This document shows positions 33,401-43,387 of a stretch of 64,000 bases of DNA, piece by piece. Each line of letters begins with the position of its first letter. Position 1 is the first letter of the stretch. Source of the DNA: Halicephalobus mephisto (lineage: Eukaryota; Nematoda; Chromadorea; Rhabditida; Panagrolaimidae); the NCBI GenBank assembly GCA_009193035.1, contig SWDT01000009.1:62001-126000 (forward strand), given 5' to 3'. The translations under genes were made by a program, and so were the position numbers. The notes under the pieces are model-generated. The model worked only from the letters and a program-made list of their open reading frames with translations, ran no database searches and was not told the DNA's origin.

Positions 33401-36400
33401 GTTCTTAAATTTTGGACAAATATTTTTGAACTTTATAATGATCTATTTTTGGAGTTTTCAAAAGTCACGTAAACACAAATTTCCATATTTTTTGGTCTCA
33501 GCTGGAAATTTCGAAAAATTTATGTTTTGGATTTCCTAAATTTCGGAACTTTTTAAATTATAAAATTTTAGATTTTCCGGTCCCAACTGGAAAAGTCCAA
33601 AATTCTTGTTAAGATAAATTTCCGGTCTTTTCAGTACTGTAATTTTCGAAATTCTTAGTACCATATAAATTCAGATTTTTCGACTTTTTGGTCCTAGCTG
33701 GAAAATTTTCAAAATTCGTGTTGAGAAAAATTTTTGGATACTTTAGTACAATAATTTTCGAACTTTTTAGTACTGTAATTTTTGAACTTTTTAATACCAT
33801 ATAAATTCAGATTTTTCAACTTTTTAGTCCCAGCTGGAAAATTTTCAAAATTTGTATCTAGACAAGTTTTTGGATATTTTAGTACAGTAATTTTTGAACT
33901 TTTTAGTACTGTAATTTTTGAACTTTTTAATACCATATAAATTCAGACTTTTCAACTTTTTGGTCCCAGCTGGAAAACTTTCAAAATTCGTATCTGGACA
34001 AGTTTTGGAAATTTCGCAAGTAACTTTGGACTTTATGATAATGTGATTAAAATTTTCAATGATGATATTTGCTCAAGGGAAATGTCACAAAAGAATTTGC
34101 AAAAATTCTGTCTGGTTAAATTCAGAAAGCCTCGAAAAATGGCGAAAAAGACAAAAAAGACAAAAAATGACTTTTGGTTTTATTAAGTTCCTTGGGCTGT
34201 TTACGGCGTCCTCGGCCAGAGTCGCGCACGCAATTTTCCGGAAAAACTGGCTTTTTTAACTTTGGAAAAAATTTAAAATTCTGAAAATTTTTTTCAATCT
34301 GAAAAGTTTTTTTAAAGTTGAAAAATAATAAATTGGTCGTTTTCCAATTTCGAAGATGGCTCAAGGGAACTCGACGCCCATAATGACCGCCGCTTCCAAG
34401 TCCTTCTGAAGTCTATTTTTAAAGCCAAAATTCAAATCAACCACGTGGAAAAAAGTAAATTATCGTCATTTAGAATTTTTTAAATAATTTCGAAATTCCC
34501 AAAATTTTTTAAATTTGAAATTCTATAACTTTAAGTCTCATCACGAAATTTCGAAAATTCCCGTCGAGACCGTTTTTCGAGATTTCAAAGTGGATAATTC
34601 ATTTTTTATAAAAAATATAATTCTAAAATTCCTAAAATTGTTTAAATTTGAAATTCTATAACTTTAAGTCTCACCACGAAAATTTCGAAAATTCCCGTCG
34701 AGACCATTTTTCGAGATTTCAAAATGGATAATTTATTTTTTATAAAAAATATAATTCTAAAATTCCCAAAATTGTTTAAATTCGAAATTTTATTACTTTA
34801 AGTCTCACCACGAAAATTTCGAAAATTCCCGTCGAGACCGTTTTTTCGTACTTTACTGTAATTACTTCTATTTCTATATTGATATTATTTCGAAATCTTT
34901 TGGAAGTTTTTCAAATCCCCCAGAACTACGTAAACATAAAATTTCATAATTTTTGGTCTTGACTAGAAAGTTCTGAAATCCCGTATCGAGACTATTTCTT
35001 TCATTTTAAAAACCAAATTAATCACCGTGAAATTGGGTTTTTTATACCTGTTGGTTTTTTTCAAATTTTTCATAATCACGTAGACAGAAAATTGTATTAT
35101 TTCACATCTCATCAAGAAAATCCAAAAAATTCCCTTCGAGACCATTTTTAAAATTTTTATGTTAAATATTTCTAATTTTTTACTACAGTATCATTTCGAA
35201 ATTTTCTAGAACTATATAAATACAAATTTTTACTTTTTGGTCTCACCACGAAAATCCGAAAAAATTCCCTTTGAGACCATTTTTCGAAATTTTCATGTTA
35301 AATATTTCTAATTTTTTACTACAGTATGACTTTGGAATTTTCTAGAACTATATAAATATAAATTTTCACTTTTTTGGTTCCACCACGAAAATTCGAAAAA
35401 TTCCCTTCGAGACCAATTTTTTAAATTTCATGTTAAACATTTTTATATTTATTACAGTATGATTTTGGAACTTCTTAGAATCACAGAAATACGAATTTTA
35501 CTTTTTTGGTTCCACCACGAAAATCCGAAAAATTGGTGTTAAGATGATTCTCTTAAATTTTGGACAAATATTTTTGAACTTTATAATGATCTATTTTTGG
35601 AGTTTTCAAAAGTCACGTAAACACAAATTTCCATATTTTTTGGTCTCAGCTGGAAATTTTGAAAAATTTGTGAATATAATTTTCGAAAATTTAATCATTA
35701 AAATTTTAAAATTTTTTTATTTCGAAATTTCCATATTTTTGGTCTCAGTTGGAAAATTCTAAGAATATTTGTGAATATAATTTTCGAAAATTTAATCGTT
35801 AAAATTTTCATAATAGCTTGATTGACATGTGTGTCATGCCTATTTCTGGCTTCTACCGTAACCATCGTCGTCTTCTTGAAGGCCTTATTTTTGGTTGTTT
35901 ATTTTCGAAAATTTTTCCTGAATTAAATTTCGCAAATAATTTTCAAAAATAAATTTTAAAATTCATCAATAATGAAAAAAAATGGATCTTTGAAAAAATC
36001 CATTTTCTTTAATCCGCCGGATCTGGCCGTTTCCTCATCCAATTTCGTTTTTTCGTAATTCGACAAAAAGCCAGACACCTGCCATCTGAAATAACCCTGT
36101 CCTAAAGCTTCCAAAAATTTCCACTTGCTTCCAAACAATGCCTCAGGGAATTTGACACCTTGTAAAATTTCGTTTTTTTCCGGAACGAAGTTGGCACGGA
36201 ATCAGAATTATTCTGGAATCTTAAAGGACCATTGGACGAATTTATTTTTCAAAAAAATCAAACGCTATTCGTGCCGAGACCAATTATTTTTTAAAAAATG
36301 GATCTACTAGAGGTCCCGAAACGAAAATTTTTATTTTTTATAAACCTAGTAGAAATCCCGAAACGAAAAGTTTTATTTTTAAAAAATTAATCTAGTAGAG

Positions 36401-37689
36401 GTCCCGAAGCGAAAAATTCCTGATTAGTCTTCCGATTATGTTTTTTAATAAACTTTTTAACATTTTTCGTGCCGAGACCAATTATTTTTTTAGTAAAATT
36501 ATTTTTAAAAAATAGATCTAATCGAGGTCTCAAAGCGAAAAATTTTCAATTAATTTTTAACTATGTTTTTTAATAATCCTTTAAAAATCATTCATGTCGA
36601 GACTAGTAATTCTTTGTCGATCAATTTTTTTTAACATGTCTCAAGTTGTGGTCCTGACGCGATAGACCCTTAATTCACTTTTTCGGCTCTAAACTCGATT
36701 ATTGTATTTCTAACTAAGAAATAATAATATCTCGTGCAACAAGCTGCAATGATGAATTAAATTAAGTAGTAAGTGGTCTACTGTAATTCTATCAACAATT
36801 GTTAAATCGTGGTGGGACTCCTGGTCCACGTGGAGATGAGAAATAAGTAAAAATTGATTCATTACACAAAAAAACGTAACTTTTGGTTCAGTAAAAATTT
36901 CCACTTGTTACTGGATCAAAAGTTACTCTTTTTTATATATTGTAATCAATTAAAAAAGAAAAATCAAATTTATAAAAAAACATAATTTTTGGCTCTGTAA
37001 AAATTACGAAATGTGACACAATTGTCACATTTTTGTGAATATTTAAAATTTGTGACGAAAAATAAAAAGTAATAGTGACGATTTATATTTGTTACTGTAC
37101 TAAAAGTTACGGTTTTTTATATATTATAATTAATTAAAAAAGAAAAATCAAATTTATAAAAAAACGTAACTTTTGGTTCTGTAAAAATTACGAAATGTAA
37201 CACAATCGTTGTATTTTTATGAATATTTAGTATTTGTGACGAAAATTAAGAAGTAATAGTGACGATTTATATTTTTTATTGGACAAAAAGTTGTGTTTTT
37301 CGTGCGAAATGGACAGCCACAAGATCCGAGAATAGGCTGCTTTTCGTTTTGCCAAATCTGCGAAGACTTCGGGTGAATAATTTTTTTTATTTAATTAGCT
37401 TTCGAACTTTAAACTTGGATAATTAAATCCGACTTTATAAAAGACACGGTACAATGTGAAGTTAAAGCTAAAAGAAAAAAGTTAATTCTCATTTTTAAAC
37501 TAGTAAAATCTGTTTTTTGTCTACTCGACAGTGTGGTTGCAATTCGCTGGTGGGGCATTTACCGTATTCTTTACACAATCGTTCTTCAAAGCATATAACA
37601 ATGCACAATCAGATTACAATTTTAACAATTGGGAATATTCGTGATGTTTGGTTGCAGTTCCCAGCTTGTCCTCCTTGTCCATGTATGTA

Positions 37690-38160
37690 TAAAAATAAAT
37701 ACTTAGTATACAATGTGTAGATGCATTGACACGACTCTGATGTATCAAGTACATTGTAGTCGATATATAGATAAGTTAAGTAGGATTTTGTCCATTGTAT
37801 ACAATGTATAGCTGTATTGAAACAGCTCTGATGTATCGATACATTCTATTCAATGTAATAATACATGAAGTTGATATCGGTACATTGTATTCGATATATA
37901 GATAAGTTAAGTAGGATTCTGTGCATTGTATACAATGTATAGATGTATTGAAACAGCTCTGATGTATTGATACATGAAGTGTAATATCGATATATTATAT
38001 TCCATGTATCAATACATTGAAACAGTTCTGATGTATTGATACATTCTATGCAATGTAATAATACATGAAGTTGATATCATTACATTGTATACAATGTATA
38101 AATCCATTAAGTAGAATTCTATGCATTAGATGTAATGTATCTGATATATTAGAGCTGTTT
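37690..38160. repeat. Repeats rich in TACATTGTATACAATGTA palindromes
   Basis: About three degenerate ~165-bp units carry repeated dyads such as CATTGTATACAATG (near 37790, 37922 and 38085), plus GATATATAGATAAGTTAAGT and ACAGCTCTGATGTATTGATA. Confidence 0.75.
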
Positions 38161-38169
38161 TGATGTACT

Positions 38170-38545
38170 CTTTTGTGGGTATTGAGAGAGCTTGTTAATG
38201 CTACTTCTCCACGACTTCTCTGGATTTCAGTCGGTTTACAGGGATTCTCGTATCTCTTGTGTGGGGAGAAATAATATTAACAAACTTCAAATATACGTGG
38301 ACAGCGGAGGACAAATCGGACATTGGACATAGGTTCGATTGCTAGAATGGAGTGGAGTAATGCATTGTCACGTGCTTGGGGAATGGCTCAAAGTGCTTCT
38401 GATCTGCCCTCGGGTCTACTGTACTTGACTGTTTTGACACAAAAGGCTGTTAGCTGGTCGACAACCTAGTTCCTCGGCCAGGGACTGAACTCGGGTCTCG
38501 TGATCGTCAGTCATGTGCATTATTGAAGAATAATAGATTACGTGA
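38170..38545 (-). other. Complex island with tRNA-half-like sequence, possible SINE
   Basis: On the minus strand, 38525-38460 reads like the 3' half of a tRNA: an anticodon-arm-like CATGACTGACGATCACG, then GACCCGAGTTCAGTCCC, which resembles a T arm and B box. The next ~280 bp are non-repetitive and of normal composition, unlike the flanks. A complete cloverleaf cannot be drawn (the D arm is unrecognisable). A tRNA-derived SINE is plausible. Confidence 0.35.
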
Positions 38546-39346
38546 AACTACAATTAAATTACGAAATCACTGACCAAACTCAATTAAAAAATAAGTCCAT
38601 TGTTTGTCATGAGATTTATATTTTTTACTTTTTTGAAGATAATTTCAAATTTTGGTCCTGAGCAGAATAATATCAAACTTGATTTTTTATCATTAGTTTA
38701 ATTAGTGATTCTTTAACTAATTTTCGTGTCAGGACCGGAATTTTTTATTTTTTTGAAGATAATTTTAAACTTCGGTCCTGAGAAGAATTATATTCATTTT
38801 TGACTGAATTTCGTCAATAATCCTTTGACCAATTTTCGTGTCAGGACCGGAATTTTTTATTTTTATTTTTTAAAAAATAATTTTAAACTTTGGTCCTGAG
38901 AAGAATTGTGTTCATTTTTGACTAGTTTTCGTGTCAAGACCGGAATTTTTTATTTTTATTTTTTTAAAATAATTTTAAACTTCGGTCCTGAGAAGAATTG
39001 TATTCATTTTTGACTGAATTTCGTCAATAATCCTTTGACCAATTTTCGTGTTAAGATTTAAATTTCTTGTTCAATTTTTTTATTCTTTATTTTTTAAAAA
39101 ATATTTCAATTTTTGATCACACGACGAAGTTTGTTTAATTTTTCACTGTTGACTTTGTTACTACTTTTTAAACAGTTTTTCGTTTTAGAACCGATAATTT
39201 TTTAAAAATATTTTACAAATAATGATCCCACGACGAAATTTGTTTAATTTAAAAATTTTTAATATTTTTTAAATTTTTTCCGACCGTATTTTGAGGATAA
39301 TGTTATTTGACAAATTTGGCTGAAATTTTGATTATTTTATTTTTGC

Positions 39347-39348
39347 AG
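39347..39348 (+). other. Probable spliced-leader acceptor of the Ras-like gene
   Basis: TTATTTTTGCAG ends 59 bases before the chosen ATG at 39408. Upstream of it is repeat DNA without an exon. Confidence 0.4.
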
Positions 39349-39407
39349 ATAATTCAAAAAATTTTGAAGTTTTTTATTCAATTTCGAAATTTTTTTGTCT
39401 TCTTGTA

Positions 39408-41976
39408 ATGATTCACACTGGTCGCAGAAGTCATGGTCATTTTCATCGACCTTCCACTGCCGGAGGCAAACTTCAAAGATCGTGTTCTCAGATGAGACCC
39501 GAACGACAGCCATTGAGGTGATCTTTGGTGGATACTGTAGTAGTGTTAGTGATTCATTTTTCAGACAATATACATATTCTCCGTCTCCGAAAATCAACGG
39601 AAAAAGTGGCACTAATGGTACTGTATCGAGTACCACCAACGGACCCTCCACCCCGAGCGAACTGGCCCTCATCGTCATGGGCGGAGAAAAGGTGATTTTT
39701 AATTTCAAAATTTCCAATTTTTTGGAATTTTTAATTTCAAAATTTCCGATTATTCGAAATTTCCAATTTTTCGAAATTTTCAATTTCAAAATTTTCGATT
39801 TTTCGGAATTTTTAATTTTAAAATTTTCGATTTTTTGGAATTTTTAATTTTAAAATTTCCAATTTTTCGAAATTTTCGATTTTTCAAAATTTTTCGATTT
39901 TCTTCTATTTTCGGATTTAAATCAATTTTGTTTTTGAATAAATTTTTATTTTTATTTTTAAAATCTTCTAAAATTTACTGGAATCAATTCTTTTAAGAAT
40001 TTTCAGAAGCCTCCAGAATCTAGTAAAAATTAGTAGGATTTTTTGGAAAATTTTTATAATTTTCTAAGTTTTCAAAATTCGATAAAAGTGTTTTAAATTT
40101 TGAAAAATTTCAGGAACCTTTCAAAAGTCATTTAAAAATTTCGAAATTTTCAGAAACTTTTGGAAATTTGTAAAACTATTAGAAATTTTTAAAATTTTTC
40201 GAAATTTTCAGAAACTTTTAGAAATTTGTAAAACTATTAGAAATTTCGAGAATTTTTCGAAAATTCCAGAAACTTTTAGAAATTTGTAAAACTATTAGAA
40301 ATTTTTAAAATTTTTCGAAAATTTCAGAAACTTTTGGAATCCTAAAAAACCATTAGAAATTTCTAAAATTTTTCGAAAATTTTTAAAATTTCCAAAACTT
40401 GTTGAAAATTTTTAGATTCTTTCGAAATTTTCAGAAACTTCTAAAATTCAATAAAAATTTTATTTCTGGAGATTCCTAAAAAATTGAAATATTCGTGTTA
40501 AAACTACTTTGTAAAAAAGTTATTTTTAATTTTTTATAATTTCGAAGTAGACCGATTTTTGAAAATTTTTTGTTCAAAAGCGCTTTATTTATATTTTATA
40601 ATTTACGAAATACAATATATAATTCTGCAAAAAATCAAAAAATTTCACCGAAGTTTACGTAGAATTTTCGTGACGAAAGTTGTTTTTCATTTTGATGTGA
40701 TACTAATCCTTCGAAAATCGAGATAAACTCAAAGTTCCTTAACATGCGCTTTATTTAACAGCAGATATCAGGTACAGTAGAACTTGGAAATAAGATACCT
40801 CTGCTATAATATATCTCACATTATAGCATACAGTCTGAGTGAGTGAGTTTGGTTAGACTGCCTTCAAATTCACCCCCTCTATGACATATCCTTTGTTATA
40901 AGGTACGCTTTGGCCGGTCCCAAGGGGGTATGTTATATCCAAGTTCTACTGTACAAGAATCTCTGATAATGGTTTTCAGATTATTTGATTCTAACTAATC
41001 ACAACCGATTATAGAATTGCAATCCAAAGAAGATTGAATATAACTGAATATAATCACCGTATTAATATCTTTTTAATTGGGAACAAACATGGTTCGAACA
41101 CGTTGATTGTGTTCAGTTATGGTCAATCTTCTGTCGGAATGTAATCCTGTTATCGGTTGTGATTAGTTAGAACCAAATAATGTGGAAACTGTGGTCAGGG
41201 GCTTGTACGTGTTGATTGTATTCAGTTAGGTGTGATTCCAGAAAATTTATGAAGTGCTTAGGACGGGAGCGTCGCGGACTGCCGCCGTCTGGCAGGGACT
41301 TTCGTGGCAGGAGCCCGCTCTCGGTTCCTCTCTCCACTCTCGGTTCCTCTCCGCTCTCTCGGATTTACCTTTGAAATTTTAGGTTGGAAAATCGGCTTTG
41401 GTTTCGCAGTTTCTTTGGAACTTTTTTCCCGAGGAATACCGTCCGACAGTGGAAGAATTCAACTGGATAGAGTACGACATTGGGGGAGGGGAGCTGGTCC
41501 TCCAGGTGATCGACACGGCCGGATCCAGGGACTTCCTGGCTATGAGGTCGCTTTACGCGAAGACCGGAGATGCTTTCATGGTCGTTTTCTCGACGGATGA
41601 TTCTGAATCTTTTTTGGAAGCAAAAAGAATAATTCAAGAAATAAAAACAGAAAACAGAAAAAATGCTCCAATTCTGCTCGTGGCGAATAAATCGGACAAA
41701 GCAGATTCGAAATCCGACGAAATCGAAGAATATTCAAATTTTATGAAAATAAATTTCACAAAAATCAGCGCAAAAGAAAAAGAAAAAGTTTCGGAAATTT
41801 TCGGAGACATCATTGAAAAATTAAAATCGAACAGAATCGCAGGAGAACATCAACTTCGAAAAAGACGGCAATCGATGCCCACCAGAAGGGCCTGTTCCGG
41901 AATCGACATCGACGTCAATGAACTCCACAGAATCGCCAAAAAACATAATCGAAAAGATAATTGTATTATTTCGTAA
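39408..41976 (+). CDS. Atypical Ras-family small GTPase with CAAX tail
   Basis: Exons 39408-39517, 39565-39691 and 41383-41976 give 831 nt, in frame, 276 aa. The first 70 residues are a basic then Ser/Thr/Gly-rich extension absent from classical Ras. The P-loop crosses the intron as GGEKVGKS (residues 76-83); switch I has RPTVEEF; switch II is DTAGSRDF; NKSD (guanine) and SAK motifs are present; and the C-terminus is NCIIS, a farnesyl-type CAAX box. In Ras numbering, residue 12 is Glu, 13 is Lys and 61 is Ser (residue 127), so normal GTP hydrolysis is doubtful. The extensions and altered P-loop recall RASD/Dexras-type or other divergent Ras proteins, but no orthologue is assigned. A 44-bp intron-like segment overlapping the stop codon could replace the CAAX tail. 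The 1.7-kb intron 2 holds two MITE-like elements. Confidence 0.88.
40775..40951. mobile_element. Pogo/Tigger-like MITE
   Basis: A 177-bp element with perfect 14-bp terminal inverted repeats, CAGTAGAACTTGGA at 40775-40788 and its complement at 40938-40951. It is flanked by TA on both sides (40773-40774 and 40952-40953), the target-site duplication of Tc1/mariner/pogo elements. CAGTAGAAC is a typical pogo/Tigger end. No transposase is encoded, so it is non-autonomous. It lies in intron 2 of the Ras-like gene. Confidence 0.72.
40981..41179. mobile_element. Fold-back MITE-like inverted repeat
   Basis: The 29-bp ends (40981-41009 and 41151-41179) are inverted copies with one mismatch, with the core CTAACTAATCACAACCGAT. 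Complementarity continues inward, with AAGATTGA and TAACTGAA in both arms, so almost the whole 199 bp folds back. It has no coding capacity. Confidence 0.65.
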
Positions 41977-41982
41977 TTTTTT

Positions 41983-41988
41983 AATAAA
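41983..41988 (+). terminator. AATAAA signal just after the CAAX stop codon
   Basis: AATAAA starts seven bases after the stop of the CAAX form and lies inside the possible 44-bp alternative intron 41973-42016. Confidence 0.45.
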
Positions 41989-43250
41989 AAAAAATATTTT
42001 TTTGGTTCATTTTCAGTACAAAGAAACCGACAATCGAAGAACTGGATTAGGATTACCAGATTTTCCCTGGTCTTTGGATTATGAAAGAACCAGAGTTGTC
42101 GATTTCGAGTTTTGCAGTCGAACTTCCGAACTGATTCTGAACGGATTCTGGTTTCATATACGTTCTAACTAGGATTCTGAATTCATTTTTCATAAAATTT
42201 CCGATTCTGAATTCATTTTTCGAAGAATTTCTGATTTTGATTAAAATTCTGAATTCGTTTTTCATAAAATTCCCGATTCTGAATTTATTTTATATTAAAT
42301 TTCTGATTCTGAATTCGTTTTTCAAAGAATTTCTGATTTTGATTAAAATTCTGAATTCGTTTTTCATACAATTTCCGATTCTGACTAGGATTCTGAATCC
42401 ATTTCATATTAAATTTCTGATTCTGAATTCGTTTTTCAAAGAATTTCTGATTTTGATTAAAATTCTGAATTCATTTTTCATAAAATTTCCGATTCTGATT
42501 AAAATTCTGAATTTATTTCAAATTAAATTTCCAACCGAATTTCGAAATGATTCTGAGTTAATTTTAGATAAAACTTCGGACGGATTCCGAATATAGTTTT
42601 AAATAAATCCTGAATTCATTTTGGAAAATTTTCAAGTGGATTCTCGATAAGATTCCGAATTTAAAGTCATTTCGAAGAAGATTGCGAAAAAAATTCTGAA
42701 TTCAGTTTTTTACGGAATTTCGAAAAAATTTAAAATTTGATTTTTTTTAATTAAAAAATTTTCGATCATTTTTGAATCGAATTTTTAATTATTTTCAGAA
42801 TCGAGTTACAAAATATTTTTAAATTGATAACTTTACAATTAATGAATTAGAGTTCAGAATCGTCATTTTTAAGACAATGAAGGTCTTTAGAGATCATAAA
42901 ATTGGGTACTTAAAGACCGGTCTTTTTGAATCAAAATAGGGTCTAGTTTTCGAGAATCACACTACTTGATCTCAATTTTTAATATATTTGACTTTTTTAA
43001 ATATTTTTAAAAATATTTTTGACTTTTTTTAATATATTTGACTTTTTTAAATATTTTTAAAAATATTTTTGACTTTTTTAAAATATTATTGATATTTTTA
43101 ATATTTTTGATTTTTTTCTTGATATTTTTTCGATATTTTTAATTTTTCTTCTTTTTAAATATTTCAATTTTTTAAATATTTAAATATTTTTAATGTTTTA
43201 ATTTTTTAATTTTTTAAATATTTTTTAATTTTTTAAATATTTTTAATTTT

Positions 43251-43254
43251 CCAG
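43251..43254 (+). other. Possible spliced-leader acceptor of the SLC13 gene
   Basis: AATTTTCCAG precedes a 133-base leader up to the ATG at 43388. The leader contains a 14-codon upstream ORF at 43282-43326. Confidence 0.35.
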
Positions 43255-43387
43255 CCCCTTCTCGAGGAAGGAGGGGTGATTATGATCATTTTCGGGCGGA
43301 AAATCGACGAATTTTATTTTACATAATCAGCTCAAAATTTCATTGATCTCTTTCTTCATCTGATGCTGGAGCATTTGTGAAAAAAAA

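Larger units (their letters stand above)
30434..39346. repeat. Nine-kb gene-poor repeat region
   Basis: 30540-30960 is AT-rich. 31015-31130 is a small complex patch. 31630-32620 is degenerate TTTTCGAAATTCTT and TAATTCAAAAATTATTTTTT. 32780-33230 has four ~127-bp units (TACAGTATGATTCTGGAAC, TCTTAACTGGAAAATTCC). 33600-34010 has three ~125-bp units. 34500-34850 has three ~120-bp units (CTCACCACGAAAATTTCGAA). 35090-35530 has three ~115-bp units. 36240-36640 has GTCCCGAAACGAAAATTT units. 36890-37310 has two ~197-bp units. 37690-38150 is palindrome-bearing. 38590-39060 has four ~105-bp units (CGTGTCAGGACCGGAATTT). A low-support open frame lies at 35956-36201 (minus). Confidence 0.55.
41977..43387. 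repeat. Intergenic repeats between Ras-like and SLC13 genes
   Basis: 42017-42160 is moderately complex (possible 3' UTR or alternative last exon of the Ras-like gene). 42170-42600 is a tandem array of about ten ~33-60 bp units with GATTCTGAATTCGTTTTTCA, which stays open in one frame (42237-42596) by repetition only. 42960-43250 is a T-rich AATATTTTTGACTTTTTTA array. Confidence 0.6.

Noticed and set aside
34356..34405. ATG frame reading MAQGNSTPIM as a first exon for the Ras-like gene
   Set aside because: It has no usable donor before its stop, and a better phase-matched first exon exists at 39408-39517.
42237..42596. 119-aa frame with repeated ILNSFFIKFPIL
   Set aside because: Repeat-driven frame from the GATTCTGAATTCG array.
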